A stretch of DNA of 64,000 nucleotides, taken from Corylus avellana (lineage: Eukaryota; Streptophyta; Magnoliopsida; Fagales; Betulaceae). A program made the position numbers and the translations under genes. Where the stretch lies: NCBI RefSeq assembly GCF_901000735.1, contig NC_081541.1, positions 24,161,248 through 24,225,247 of the forward strand. Direction: 5' to 3'. Shown here piece after piece: positions 22,932-35,400 of the stretch (position 1 is the first letter of the stretch; every line of letters begins with the position of its first letter). Under the pieces are notes generated by a model. That model saw only the letters and a program-made list of their open reading frames with translations, had not been told where the DNA came from and made no database searches.

Positions 22932-23083
22932 GAGTAATACTATGAACCATCTTTTTATCCTCTTAAAGTTGATGTGACTTTTAAAATCACCATTAAATTT
23001 TATATGAATTATACTTGAATTTTAATCGAATGGTGATTTTAGAAGCTACATCAACTTTAAAAAGATAAAAAAATGATTTCTAC
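22932..23083. mobile_element. Palindromic MITE (short hairpin)
   Basis: The arms read GTTGATGTGACTTTTAAAATCACCATT and its approximate inverse AATGGTGATTTTAGAAGCTACATCAAC, with outer ends GAGTAATACTATG and AATGATTTCTAC. The central arm block (ACTTTTAAAATCAC) recurs in the elements at 37740-37913 and 51537-51705. Confidence 0.65.
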
Positions 23084-23377
23084 CAATAGTCAAAAGAAGT
23101 ATCCCTATTATAAACTCAATATGTTCAGTACACTCTTGGAATATATCATTGTGAACTATATGTATGCACTCTGATTGTCACAGTAAATGGGTGAGCTAAT
23201 GGTTTATCTAAGTGACGACAATGTCTTATAGAGTTGGTGTTGCCAAATAAGTTCAGAAGTAGAGTCAGCAAGAGCACGATATTTTGATTTTGTATCTACT
23301 CAACTAATTAAAAGAGGAAAAAAAAAAATTACTTTCTACACACCGTATACAACTATACAAATAGTAAAATGGGATAA

Positions 23378-23383
23378 TTTATT
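23378..23383 (-). terminator. Polyadenylation signal for the PIP5K gene
   Basis: The minus strand reads AATAAA about 110 bases after the PIP5K stop codon, in an AT-rich context. Confidence 0.5.
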
Positions 23384-23492
23384 AAGTGATATTATACTTT
23401 ACAATGAATTGACTGTAAAAGAATTACATGTTAGCATGCAGAGAAACGAAGCTTCTCCTATAAAGGATGGAACAAATCATAACAAATCTTCT

Positions 23493-26400
23493 TCATGGCC
23501 GGACTGGAAAAACCTTCTCCAAGAACTTATAAAAACGTGTAGCATATAGCTTGGGTTCAACAGCTGATATTGTAAGGGGGTTATGTTGCAATGATTTGCA
23601 CGCATGCTCAACTTTCTTTTTCACATTGTATGCCTGCAATATATCGATTATGCCCATATAAAGAACAACGTCATAAACTTCAACAACTTCAACTTCAGAA
23701 TCATTCTCATCCTGCTGAGGCTTGCAAATTGCCTGAGCTGGCATGTTAACTCCTAACTGCACACGTAACCTGAGAAAAGATGCAATTAGCAGTTATCTAT
23801 ATTTATAATATACTGCTGAGCCATCTTAATATGCTCCTAACTGGACAAGTAACCTGAGTAAAGTTGATAAGCACAGCAGAAATTATAATGTTGGGAGATG
23901 CAAGAAGATATAATGAACACGTGGATTTGGTTAGCTGCTGTAGTCTTTTTGACAGTTCGAAGAGACAGAGAGTGAAATTAGATCTAAACCGTTAAAAAGA
24001 CTAAAGCACACCTAAGTCAAATCCAGTGTTATAACTCGTTGCATGCCGCTCATTGGGAACAATATCACGAGGCACGGCTACAATTGTCTAGGGTGGCAAC
24101 AATGACGTTTGCGATTATTGTTCAAGTTGGACGCAATATAAAGACACTGAAAGAATATAAATCTAGATGTAGAGAGAGAGAGAGAGACGGTGAAACAAGA
24201 AAGAATCACAAATTGTTGGAAAAATAGGAAAAGGGTTTGAGTTTGAGTTCAAAGAAAAGACCGGCTAGGATGCAGTAAATGATTTACGCATTTCACAATT
24301 TACATCTATACCCATCAAAAGCATTATCATACCAAAGGGCAGTGAAGATGACAGATTTTTCCAAAATCTGGATGTCCATAAATTCATCTTTTTTTATTTT
24401 CATAAACCAACCGCAAGAAACAACAAACTTAGCCTAAATACCAAAGCAAGCCGGAGCAGGGAAAGGGGGGGGGGGGTCTTTCCCACTAACAATAGGAACC
24501 GAAGGGGGAACAATGAGAATGGCTGCGGCCCAATGTGTCGCAAAGTAGGCACATGAGTTTACACTTCTATTGACTTTTCTGGCACTCCAGGAGAAAGAGG
24601 CTGAGATAGAGTCACTAATAATAATAAATTAGGAAATAAGCCACAAGATGTTTTCCTTCTTATAATGAGCTGCACATTCTGCAAAACGGCACAGATGGGG
24701 ACTAACAAATATATGAATTGAGACACTAAACACTTCTATTGCATTCAGAATCTCTAACATCAGCACATCTCAGCTTAGATGCTAATAAATATATGTGCGC
24801 ATGCACGCACATGCATGCGTCTGTGCACGCTTAACGATAAATATGTAATAACTTTTGAGTAGGTGCAGGAGATCATAATATCATGAGGGTTATCATTCCA
24901 TGAACGTTAAGAGAAACTGTAAGGGGTTAAATGTTTAATTACTTTTTTTTTTTTTTGATAGGTTAAATGTTTAATTACTAAGAGAGAGAGAATGCAGTAA
25001 GTTAGCAACAGAAATTAAAATGATTGGAGGAGCTACCTTCCAGTACCAGGTAGTAAGAGATCAACTTCCTTGTCACCTAAAGAGTATGCTCTTAATGTAT
25101 TTCCTCTGATGTGAGGACCTGGTGCCGTGTTGACAAAGCTGGGTTCATGAGTTACAAGAAGCAGACCCTTAGAACGAATCATGGGTACTCCTTGCAAAAT
25201 TGCACCTAGTGGAAGCAGAACATAAGCTAAAAAGTGAAAGCTACTTAATAATACCTAAAAGTTTTAAAGAGGAAACTGAGGCCAGAGAATACTAAAGAAA
25301 GTCCAAAGAAGATAAGTGTCCTCAGAAACATGCACACAAATTGTACACACATACAATTAGCAAATTATTTGCAAGAGTAAACAAATCGTTAAAATAATTA
25401 CTGAATGGCAATAAATTATCCCCCTCTTCTCATGCATGTTTTATTCTCTCTTGAAAAGAATAAAACAAATCGTTCCGATAACTATTGAATGACAATAGAT
25501 TATCCCCCTCTTCTCATGCATTGTTTTGTTCTCTCTTGAAAAGAACAAAACCGACATAAATAATGTGTGCAAAACATAACAAACACAAATCCTCATCCAC
25601 TCCAGAAAAGAAAAACAAAAGAAGGAAAAGACAGTAGGATTCCTTGAATAACTAAATGATTGAACCGACCAAAAAGTAATATCTCATATACTACCAGAAG
25701 AGGGCAACTACTTTCATGAAACACTTTCTTATGTATCACCAAGACAGAGATCTTTGCTGGACAACTAAACAGTTAAATGACATCGAGAGAGCAAAAAGAT
25801 ATTAACCAAAATGCAATCAAGAGCATAAGGGAAACAAATCTAAATTTATAAGATATCAGAAAGAAATATCTACCATCACCAGAAGGACTCTCATGATTAT
25901 GCATAACACTGGGATTTTCTAAGAGAGCCTTCAGATGCTCAGGAGCTCTAAAGTGTAATCCCAACAGTAGGCTATAATCAATTATCTGCTGAGATTCTAA
26001 GAACTTACAGTCCAGAGAAATTTGTCTGCAAAACAGGAAAAAAGAATTCTACCAACATTAGAAGGTGGCCAACAGCATTCAATTCATCAGTTATATCATA
26101 TTTTTAAATTCTCATTGAAATTGGGATCTCAAGATTCAGGATGTGCACTTTCCCTCTCATTCTGTTTGTTGCTAAATAAAAAGGAAAGCATAAGATTGTT
26201 TTCAACTCATTAAGAATTAAATTCATATGCGCAAATCAACTTTAAAAGTGATTTCTAGGTATTCTAATGGTGATTCAGATTTAGGGTTGCAGTTGGGATC
26301 ACTCTGTTCCACCTATTTGTTTTTACTCTGGGCATGCAATATTGTACAATTTATGGTCCATAGGTATTCTAATGGTGAAAAAAACTAGTGAAATGGATGT

Positions 26401-29400
26401 CTGGAGATCTGTCAATGAAGGTGCTGACACCCTGTTATTGTTCTCATCAAATATGAAATTGGATAGGTAATTAGGAAATTAGGAAATTAGGGAGCCTGTA
26501 GGGAGCTCAAGCAAAATGAGTTCCGTTCTTATGTGATAAGTTCATTGTGTATTATGTACAAAGTCTGGAGGTTTTGAGCAACAGAGTAATGCGAGCTTGA
26601 ACTAAATTCTCCTTGTAGGAACAAGAGCAATTTTGGAGCATGATTATTTGGGTACTCCGCACAAGTTCATTTGCTGTAAGAGAAAGTTAAATACCCAGTA
26701 ATTTGCTTAATCATTATCAGTGAAAGAAAAAATCATAAACCAGCCAGTGTTACAAGACTGTATTTCATTGGTAAGTAGCACGCATTTAGTGGGTATTCAA
26801 CCCACACCTGACTCTGTACCTTATTCTTACAGGAAGAAAAAGTTCATTAAGCTAAAGCTTATTGGCTATTACAAGACAATTTTTAACAAGGAAAGAGTTT
26901 TCCTCCACTCCAATTTATAAAATCGACAGATCTATTTTAATAGAATTTTTAATGCTATTAAAAAAAATTTGTTTCTCACATCTATTTAAAAAAATGTGCT
27001 TCTCACATGCTAAATAGAGACATGGCAATTTTAGAGACTAGGTATTTGGAGGAAATTTATGTCCTTTTAACAATTCAAGAAGCCTCAGAAAGCCACAATA
27101 GAAAATTAAAAAAGAATAAAAGAATAAAACCAACGAGAAATTACTCAAGCTAACACTAAGTTATTATAATTAAATTACAAAAAATAAAAAATAAAGAGAA
27201 GTTATTATAACTAGCAACAATAGAAGAGAATAGCAAAGAAATCAATTTAGGGGGTTGAGCTTATAGTAGACCTTCCAATGTTCTCCTAAGGTGTCGTGTT
27301 GCTATTTGTTAGACGAGTTTGTTAGGGTTTTATGTAAATGGGTATTTGGTCATTGAAATATTTTTCAAACCTATATAAATAAACATGTGAGGTACGCTAT
27401 GTAAGAACTAACAAGCCGCCTATTCTTCTCAAAAGTTTCCATGCAAATTCTACAACATTGCATCAGAGCATAGGGTTTAACCCAATTTGGTCTAGGGCCA
27501 CATTTCCAACCCCTAAAACTCGTGAGGCGCTATAACTGCAAGTTGAGGGATAGCAGATTTTTGAATATGAAGAAAAGCCCGATTTCCGAGTCATTGTCGA
27601 ATTTCGGTGCTCCGTTTGTAGCAAGGGAGAAGGGGTCAGGTTTGGCTCAACCTCTAAAGTGGCCGTTTGGTTTTGATCCACCTTCGTAGTTGGTGGTAAG
27701 TCAATGCGAAGGATGAAGATTTTTGGGGTGAGGAGGATGGGGAGGATGAAGACTTTCCGTACCCTTTGGGTGATTTCCCCCTTGCCACTTTATTGGATTG
27801 GGCCTTGTTAGGGGATGAGGGGAACGTAATCTCAATAGAGGACACCCCTCAGAAGGTTAATGTAGAAGGGAGCTTTGGAACTTGAAATGCTCCATTAACT
27901 ATGATGTGAAGGGAGCATCATCTTGGCGTGGAACAGAAAAGGCTCATGCTTGTTAGCATTTGAGGGTTTTGGGCTTTGATGCCTTGTGGGTGTTGGGTTG
28001 GGTTGTGGGTGCTCTTGCTATTTTTTGGGTTTCGGGCTTGTGAGAGCCCCTGTGCATACGACATGTGTACCTATGAGCGCCTTATGCTTTTTAATGAAGT
28101 TTTACATTACTTAATAAAAAAATATATATTTAAAAAATAAAAAAATATAATAAAATAAAGACTGTTGGTTGCAAATGGATCTATACTGTTAAGTTTAACC
28201 TTGATGGATTCATTGAAAGATTGAAAACTAGTTTGCTTGCTAAGGGTTATACCTAGATGTACGGTATTGATTATGATGAGATGTTTTCCCCAGTTGCCAA
28301 AATTTCTTTAGTTCGTGTGCTTATATCATTGACTGCTAATCTAGTTTGACCCTTGTTTCAATTGGATGTAAAAAAATGTTTTTTTACATAAGGACATACA
28401 TGAGTTGGTTTATATGGAACAACTACATAGGTTTGTTGCTAAGGTGGAGTCTGTATGTTAAAAAAATGCTATGTATGGTCTCAAGCAATCACCAAGGGCA
28501 TGGTTTGAAAAATTCTCTAAGGTAGTATTGAAGTTTGGTCTCCAAAGATGTCAGACAAACAATTCAATATTTCACTCACATGCGCAAGTTATATTCGCCT
28601 TATGGTATATGTCGATGATATTGTGATTACCGGAAATGATTCAAAAGGCATTGCCCAATTGAAATAGTTCCATACAAAGGATTTAGTCAAACTTCGATAT
28701 TTTCTGAGTATTGAAGTTGCCAGATCTCGGACATGTATCAATTTATCAAAGAAAAAGTATGTACTTGATTTATTAGAAGAGACGGGTCTTATGAGTGCTC
28801 ATCCTATTGAGGTTCCAATCGATCTAAATCAAAAATAACTAAATGATGAAAGGGACTCATTTCAAGATCCTAGTCAGTATCATCTTCTAGTTGGAAAGTT
28901 AAATTATCTTCCAATCACTAAGCCATACATCTCAAGAAGTAGAAGCCACTAATTTGAGTCTTCCTTCCCCCTCTCCTTGGAGACTAAGAATTACTTACAT
29001 AAAAATAAATAAATAAATAAAGGTTCTTGGAGGCTCTTTGGGTTTCACATTAGGAAGATGTTACTCTTATTATCCAGTATTTGAAGAGAGATCTTGGTCT
29101 TGGGATACTTTTTTTTTTTTTGATAACGTAGGAGAACTTTACTCAGATTAATTACACGTCGCAAACGCATACTATACAACAATCCTCACTGTTAATCAAA
29201 CTCTTACGGGTAACTGACTCCACCCGCCAGAACCAGTTATCAGATAATCTAGGAGCTTTCACCCCTGACGGGCTAAGCAGTTTATCCTCATGCCCAGGAG
29301 GCATCTTGGGATACTAATAAACCGAATGGACATCTCGAGGTAAAAGGTTTTATTAATGCAGATTGGATTGTTTCTCCTACAAATAGATGGTCTACTACAG

Positions 29401-32400
29401 GATATTGTTCTTAAGTGGTACTCTAGTCACTTGAAAGAGTAAGAATTAGACAGTGGTGGTACGATCTATTGTTGAAGCAAAGTACTAGGCAATGGCTGTG
29501 ATTTGAAGTGGCTACAACATTTTCTTAAGGAGATTAGGTTCTCAACTTTGACACCTACCCCATTGTTTTGTGATAACTAGACAGCTTTACATATTGCATC
29601 TAACTCAATTTTTTCATGAAATGACCAAACATATTGAGGTTGATTGTCATTTTATATGAGATAAGATGCTCAGTAGAGATATATCTACATCATTTGTAAA
29701 GTTTGGAGATCAGTTAGCTGACATGTTCACAAAATCAGTGTGTCATAACAGGTTAGAGTTTATTTGTTCCAAGCTGGATTTATATGATATATATGATCCA
29801 ACTTGAGGGGAGTGTTAGAAGAGATTGTTAAGGTTTAATGTATATGGGTATTTTGTTCACTGAGTATTTCTCAAACCTATATAATAAAACATGTGAGGTA
29901 GGCTACGTAAGAACTAAAGACCTCCTCATTCTCTCCAATGTTTTCATGCAAAGTCTATAACACAATCAAATCCATTACTTATTATGAAACGGATCACTGA
30001 TAGGTTATAAAATCAAAATTTACATCACATTTTTCAAAACAAAGGAACTTACCTAAAAAGGGATTCTCGCAATAATTTGTCCATTTGAAATTCATATGAT
30101 AAATCAAGATCTTTCAATGTGGTAGTCTCGCCAATTTTGTCATTATCTGTAAATCTTCCATGAGATGACCCTTTCAGATCATAACGACGGTGAATTTGTA
30201 GTTCTGTGCAAAACATATTCCCCATGACCACAAACCGTACCTAAAAACAAAGGGACCAAAGAAACCAAAACTAATCATAAGAGACCTGCACAACAGAAAG
30301 GAAACCAGGGCCATATGACACGATGGCACATACCTTTTTTCCATCTTTTAATGTTATCCTGTGGAGCCCAAAAAATTTTGTTATTAGAGTGTTCTCATGT
30401 TCTCCTACATGACGGTAATATTTAGGTAGCATCTTGAGGAGAACCTACATAAAACAAAAACAGAAACAAAAATATAGTTTTATATATTTATATTTATCGC
30501 TAACATACTTCCTTAACAAGATGTACAATCATCGAAAGCCGATAATTTCCTCAACTTACACTCGCAATCAAAAATATATATTACAAAGAAAAAAGACTAA
30601 ATTATCAAATAGACACATCACCTAAAGTCTAAAGCAAAACACACAATGTCGTTATTAAACCCACCAAATAAATTGTATTGCAATCGACTTCTTGATTAGA
30701 GGAAGTCTCTCTCGACTCTCACTGAATCGACCTCTAGAATTAGAGGAATTATCCAAACAACCTTTAACAAATAAACCCTCAGCCTGATCATCACTATCTT
30801 TCCCATTCAATCTTGTCCTTAACTCCATGAATTTCAAAGCAGACTTAAAGTCTACTAAGGAGATGGTATACTTACCATACAATATTAAATTAATGAAATT
30901 ATCATAGAAACCCGGCAATGAACACAATACAATTAAGGTTTGATACTTATTATCAACTTTAATATCAATAATAAATTCATCAAGATGCATATGTTCCTTC
31001 ATCTTAAGGGTATATAACTGTTTCTTCAAATAAAATCAGTTAGTGAGGAACTTTTTCATGTACAAACTTTCTAACTTCATCCAAAGACCAGGGAGCAGTT
31101 TCTTCATCGGCAACTTCTCTTAAAACTCCATTAGAAAAAGATAACAATATTACACTGTAGGCTTTTTCTTCAAGTTTCGCAATTTCCTTTGATGATGTTG
31201 ATGGTGCCTCGCCATCCAAAATCTTTGTCAAGCCTTGTTATTGCAACAAAGCACATATCTCTATGTGAGAAAGACTGAAATTATTCTAAACATCAAACTT
31301 CTCTACTTTGAATTTTCAGTACCTATCACACCAAAAGAAAAAAAAAAACACTTGCGCTCTAATACCAATTTCTTGAGACAAATTAATTTTTTGGATTACA
31401 AAGAAACAAAAAGAATAGAATAAAATCAGTCAATCATACAGACAACCAAGATTTACGTATTTAAACTTTACAAGCCTACATCTACATACGGGGACAACTA
31501 TTAGGAAATTTCACTATCAAAAGATGAAGTACAAATAGTAGTGAAAATAAAACCACTCAAAACTCAAAGCCAATACACCAAAAGAGAGCTTGTTGACAAA
31601 AGAGAATTTTCTCTAGCACTCACTACTGTGTGGCACCACAAAAATTGTGAAGAGTTTTTGTGCGGCTTGAGGCTCTCTCCCATTCTCTATGAAAGAACGA
31701 ATATGTGCTTTTATAGGAGTAAAAGGCGGCTGCAAAATAGTGCATTTAATGCACTTAAATTTGTGTACTTGAAGGAAAAGAAACATTGTTTTATGTTGGC
31801 CAAAAACAACTCCTAATCCAACTACGATAAAGAAGTTTGTCGGCCAAAACCCACCAGCCAATTCTAAAAACCCATCTTCAACATTAGGTCCCACATGACT
31901 TGATTTAAGTCAAGTCACATCACAGCAACTTTTTTTTGTCAAATCTACCAAAAGTGTAGCTCAGGTTGCCCTATGGAAGGGGGTAAAGCTGGGATAGATA
32001 AAGGTCTCTTTGATCATTTACATATGCTTGTGTAAACACTTTCAAGTCAACCTAACCTCTCTAGATTCATCTATCTAGACTAAGCATGATCCAATTGCTC
32101 ACTTTGTATGTCATATTTGGTGCAGTGGGAAGATTTATTTTCAATATTTGGAAATTGCTTTAAGTGAAAAAGAACCATTAACTTGTCCCACCTCTATTAG
32201 TCTCCTAGGCAATATTTATCTCCATTCTCCAAGTCCTCTCTAAATCCATGATGCTCTCTCTTATGCAGAATAGAAATCTTCCCCACAACTTTTTTTTTAG
32301 GGGGGGGGGGGGGATGATGTAGGACAATATTTACCTTTATTTTCGGTAAAAACGAAAATAAAAAAAATATCAAAAAGAATATTGAAGCAGCGCCGCTTGA

Positions 32401-35400
32401 TCAGAATTTTACTTATTCTCAAACAATGGAAGTACAAAAAGAAAGATTGCCACGATTCTTGCTGATTGTCAGTTTTATATTATGATTTTATTTTATTTTA
32501 TTTTATTAGAACTTTATTTCCTTTCTTTAATAGGGTTAGATTTGCTTTAATTATTTTCCTTTCCTAATTACGATTAGGTTTACTATTGCTACTAGGATTA
32601 TGTTTACTTTCCTACTAGGATTAGATTTACTTTCTCTACAAGGATTAGATTTACTTTCTCTACTAGAAGTAGGTTTACTTTCTCTACAAGTATTTTTCTT
32701 TTATAAATAGACTAGTTTGTTATGTAAAACTAAAATCAATTGAATTATTATCAAATCAGAGAAGTTTCTCTTAAATACTCTACAGAGTTTTATCTTTTTT
32801 TTAACCTGCGGGCTTGTTTTTATTTTTTTAGGTAAAACACGAAGAAGCTTCTCCTTACAGAATCAAAGAGCAGCGTCTTTGATTAGTTACCTTAGTCTTC
32901 CGCTACGTCAGTTGGTATCAAAGTAGGCTTTATCCTGATTAAGGCCAATCAGCGCAACGGTAACAAACTTCTCCAACAACGCCACTTGAAGGGGAGGGAC
33001 TCTTTCAAGAGCCAAATTCATGATGTATCCAAGCCGGTGTTATCGGGATTCAATGGCCAACTTATACTACAACAACTACTTCTATAACGACGCCGTTCAT
33101 GAGAGAGATGTTTCGAGATCCGACTACTAGCAATACATCAAGCGATCAGAGGCTCCTTTGAGAACCAAATTCCAAGAGCTCCAGCAGACAGCGCAGATGA
33201 TGTAACAGGAGATGCGCCAGTTGTGCGAGTCATTTGAATGCAAGCAAATGCGTGCCCATTGGAATCACAGACACCCGGGAGTACCGGATGAATATCGATC
33301 TCCCTTCATTCGATGGTTATCTTCACATTGAAGATTACCTTGACTAAATAATGGAGGTAGAAAGATTCTTTGAGTACATGTGTATTCCGGAAGAAAAGAA
33401 GGTGAAGTTGGTGGTTTATAAGCTCAAAGGTGGAGCATTTGCTTGGTGAGAATGGTTGAAGCTCTCTCAATCCAGGAAAGGGAAAAGACTCGTGACATCT
33501 TGGCCCAAGATGAAGCAGTTACTCAATGCCCCGTTCCTACCACCAAATGACTATGGGATCCGAAGGGAACCCATTCGGTATCCTTATGTTGACCGATTCT
33601 GTGAGGATGACGTAAGCCACTTTCATCATGTCCATAATCATCTTCATAACTCTCCAAATAGGCCCTACGACTATTAAGAGAATTTTAATTATGGTGAAGA
33701 AGTTGTGGAAGATGTTAAGTTGGTTGAAGAAATGGAGTTGCCGTCAGAGAAAACATATGTGCAGCCACCATCATTGATTCCAACGACTACATCAATGGAG
33801 GAACAGCTACCGCCTCCTCCACCACAAGTGCAACTTTCTCTACCACAGTTGCAACCTCCTCCACCACAAGTGCAACCTCCTCCACCACAAGTGCAACCTC
33901 CTCCACCATAGATGCAACCTCTTCCACCACAAGTGCAACTCATCACGATCACCACAAAAATTGGCGATCCTCTGGAAGATAACGTTGAAGTTGAAGATGA
34001 CGTCCATGAAGAAATCGTTGGGGGAATTTTTATGGAAAAGGACGAGAAGGAGAAAACGTGTCTTGGTTAAATCTATGTAGATTTCTCCAAATATATTTTT
34101 GCAGAGGAGCTGCGCGTGCCGTGTCCCAAAGAAAACTCGAGGACGAGTTTTTTTAAAGTGGGGGTGTTTGAAGTAGGACGATATTTATCTTTAATTTTGG
34201 TAAAAACGAAAATAAAGAAAATATCAAAAATAATATTGAAGCAGCACCGCTTGATCAGAATTTTACTCCTTCTCAAATAATGGAAGTACAAAAGGAAAGA
34301 TTGCCACGATTCCCGCTGATTGTCAATTTTATATTAGGATTTTATTTTATTTTATTAGAATTTTATTTCCTTACTTTAATAGGGTTAGATTTGCTTTAAT
34401 TATTTTCCTTTCCTTATTAGGATTAGGTTTACTATTGCTACTAGGATTATGTTTACTTTCCCACTAGGATTAGATTTACTTTCTCTACAAGGATTAGATT
34501 TACTTTCTATACTAGAAGTAGGTTTACTTTCTCTACAAGTATTTCTCTTCTATAAATAGACTAATTTGTTATATAAAACTGAAATCAACTTAATTATTAT
34601 CAAATCAGAGAAGTTTCTCTCAAATACTCTGCGGAGTTTTATCTTTCTTTTAGCCTATGGGCTTGTTTTTATCTTTTTGGTTAGAAAACGAAGACGCTTC
34701 TCCTTGCAGAATCAAAGAAGCTGCTCTTTAATTAGTTACCTTAGTCTTCCACTACGTCAGGGCAAAAATGCAAAACCAGTCTTCATGGTTGCATCAATTT
34801 CTAATAAGCTCCCTAGGGTTTAAAAAGTGGATTAAACCTCCCTGTGGTAAGCATAAATGGATTTCCGCACCCTGAACTTCTGTTTGAAATTTTGACGGAA
34901 ACCGTTAAGAGTGTCATATCAAAATCAATAATAATGTCTCCCATATAATAAAATATAAAAACAAAAACAAAAAGAATATAAATATAAATATTGTTAAATT
35001 ACCACTTATCCCAAAAGCTTAAGCTAATAGGAAGAGGTAAATTTAATCATTTAATCAATACTTAACACTCTCCCTCACGTGTGACTCGAACTCCTTTTTA
35101 ATAGGTGAGACCTAAAACGTAAAATATTTAATTTAAATGGAGCGTGAATTAACGGAGTCAAGGTTCGATCCGAGAACCTTTGGCTTAGATACCATGTTAA
35201 ACTACCACTTATCCCAAAAGCTTAAGCTAATAAGAAGAGGTAAATTTAATCATTTAATCAACACTTAACAAATATAAATATAAAACAAAAAATAAAAAGG
35301 AAAAAAAGTTCTATAGAGGTGGCAAATCACCCCCATATTGGCTAGACCCCAGACGAGCTAGAGGAAGTAGCCGAACCACCCCCAGGCCAGCCAGAAGGAG

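Larger units (their letters stand above)
27307..29962 (+). mobile_element. Decayed Ty1/copia element in a PIP5K intron
   Basis: LTRs of about 150 bp lie at 27307-27457 and 29813-29962, both TGTTAG...ACA, sharing CAAACCTATATAA and CATGTGAGGTA. A PBS variant TTGCATCAGAGC is at 27458-27469, and a polypurine tract TTGAGGGGAG precedes the 3' LTR. Reverse transcriptase and RNase H remnants at about 28158-29815 include [23 protein letters not shown] near 28611 and DQLADMFTK near 29710, broken by stops and frameshifts. The target duplication is not recognisable (CTATT and CAATC). The internal part 27470-28150 is not copia-like. The element points opposite to the host gene. Confidence 0.85.

Noticed and set aside
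25381..25548. Possible CRISPR-like or satellite array
   Set aside because: Only two units of 84 bases without spacers, in a plant intron; a simple tandem duplication.
33689..33955. Cys/Gly-rich minus-strand ORF (CTCGGGGCTCGGGG type)
   Set aside because: It is the antisense of the PPPPQVQ repeats in the gypsy gag remnant; the sense frame explains the pattern.
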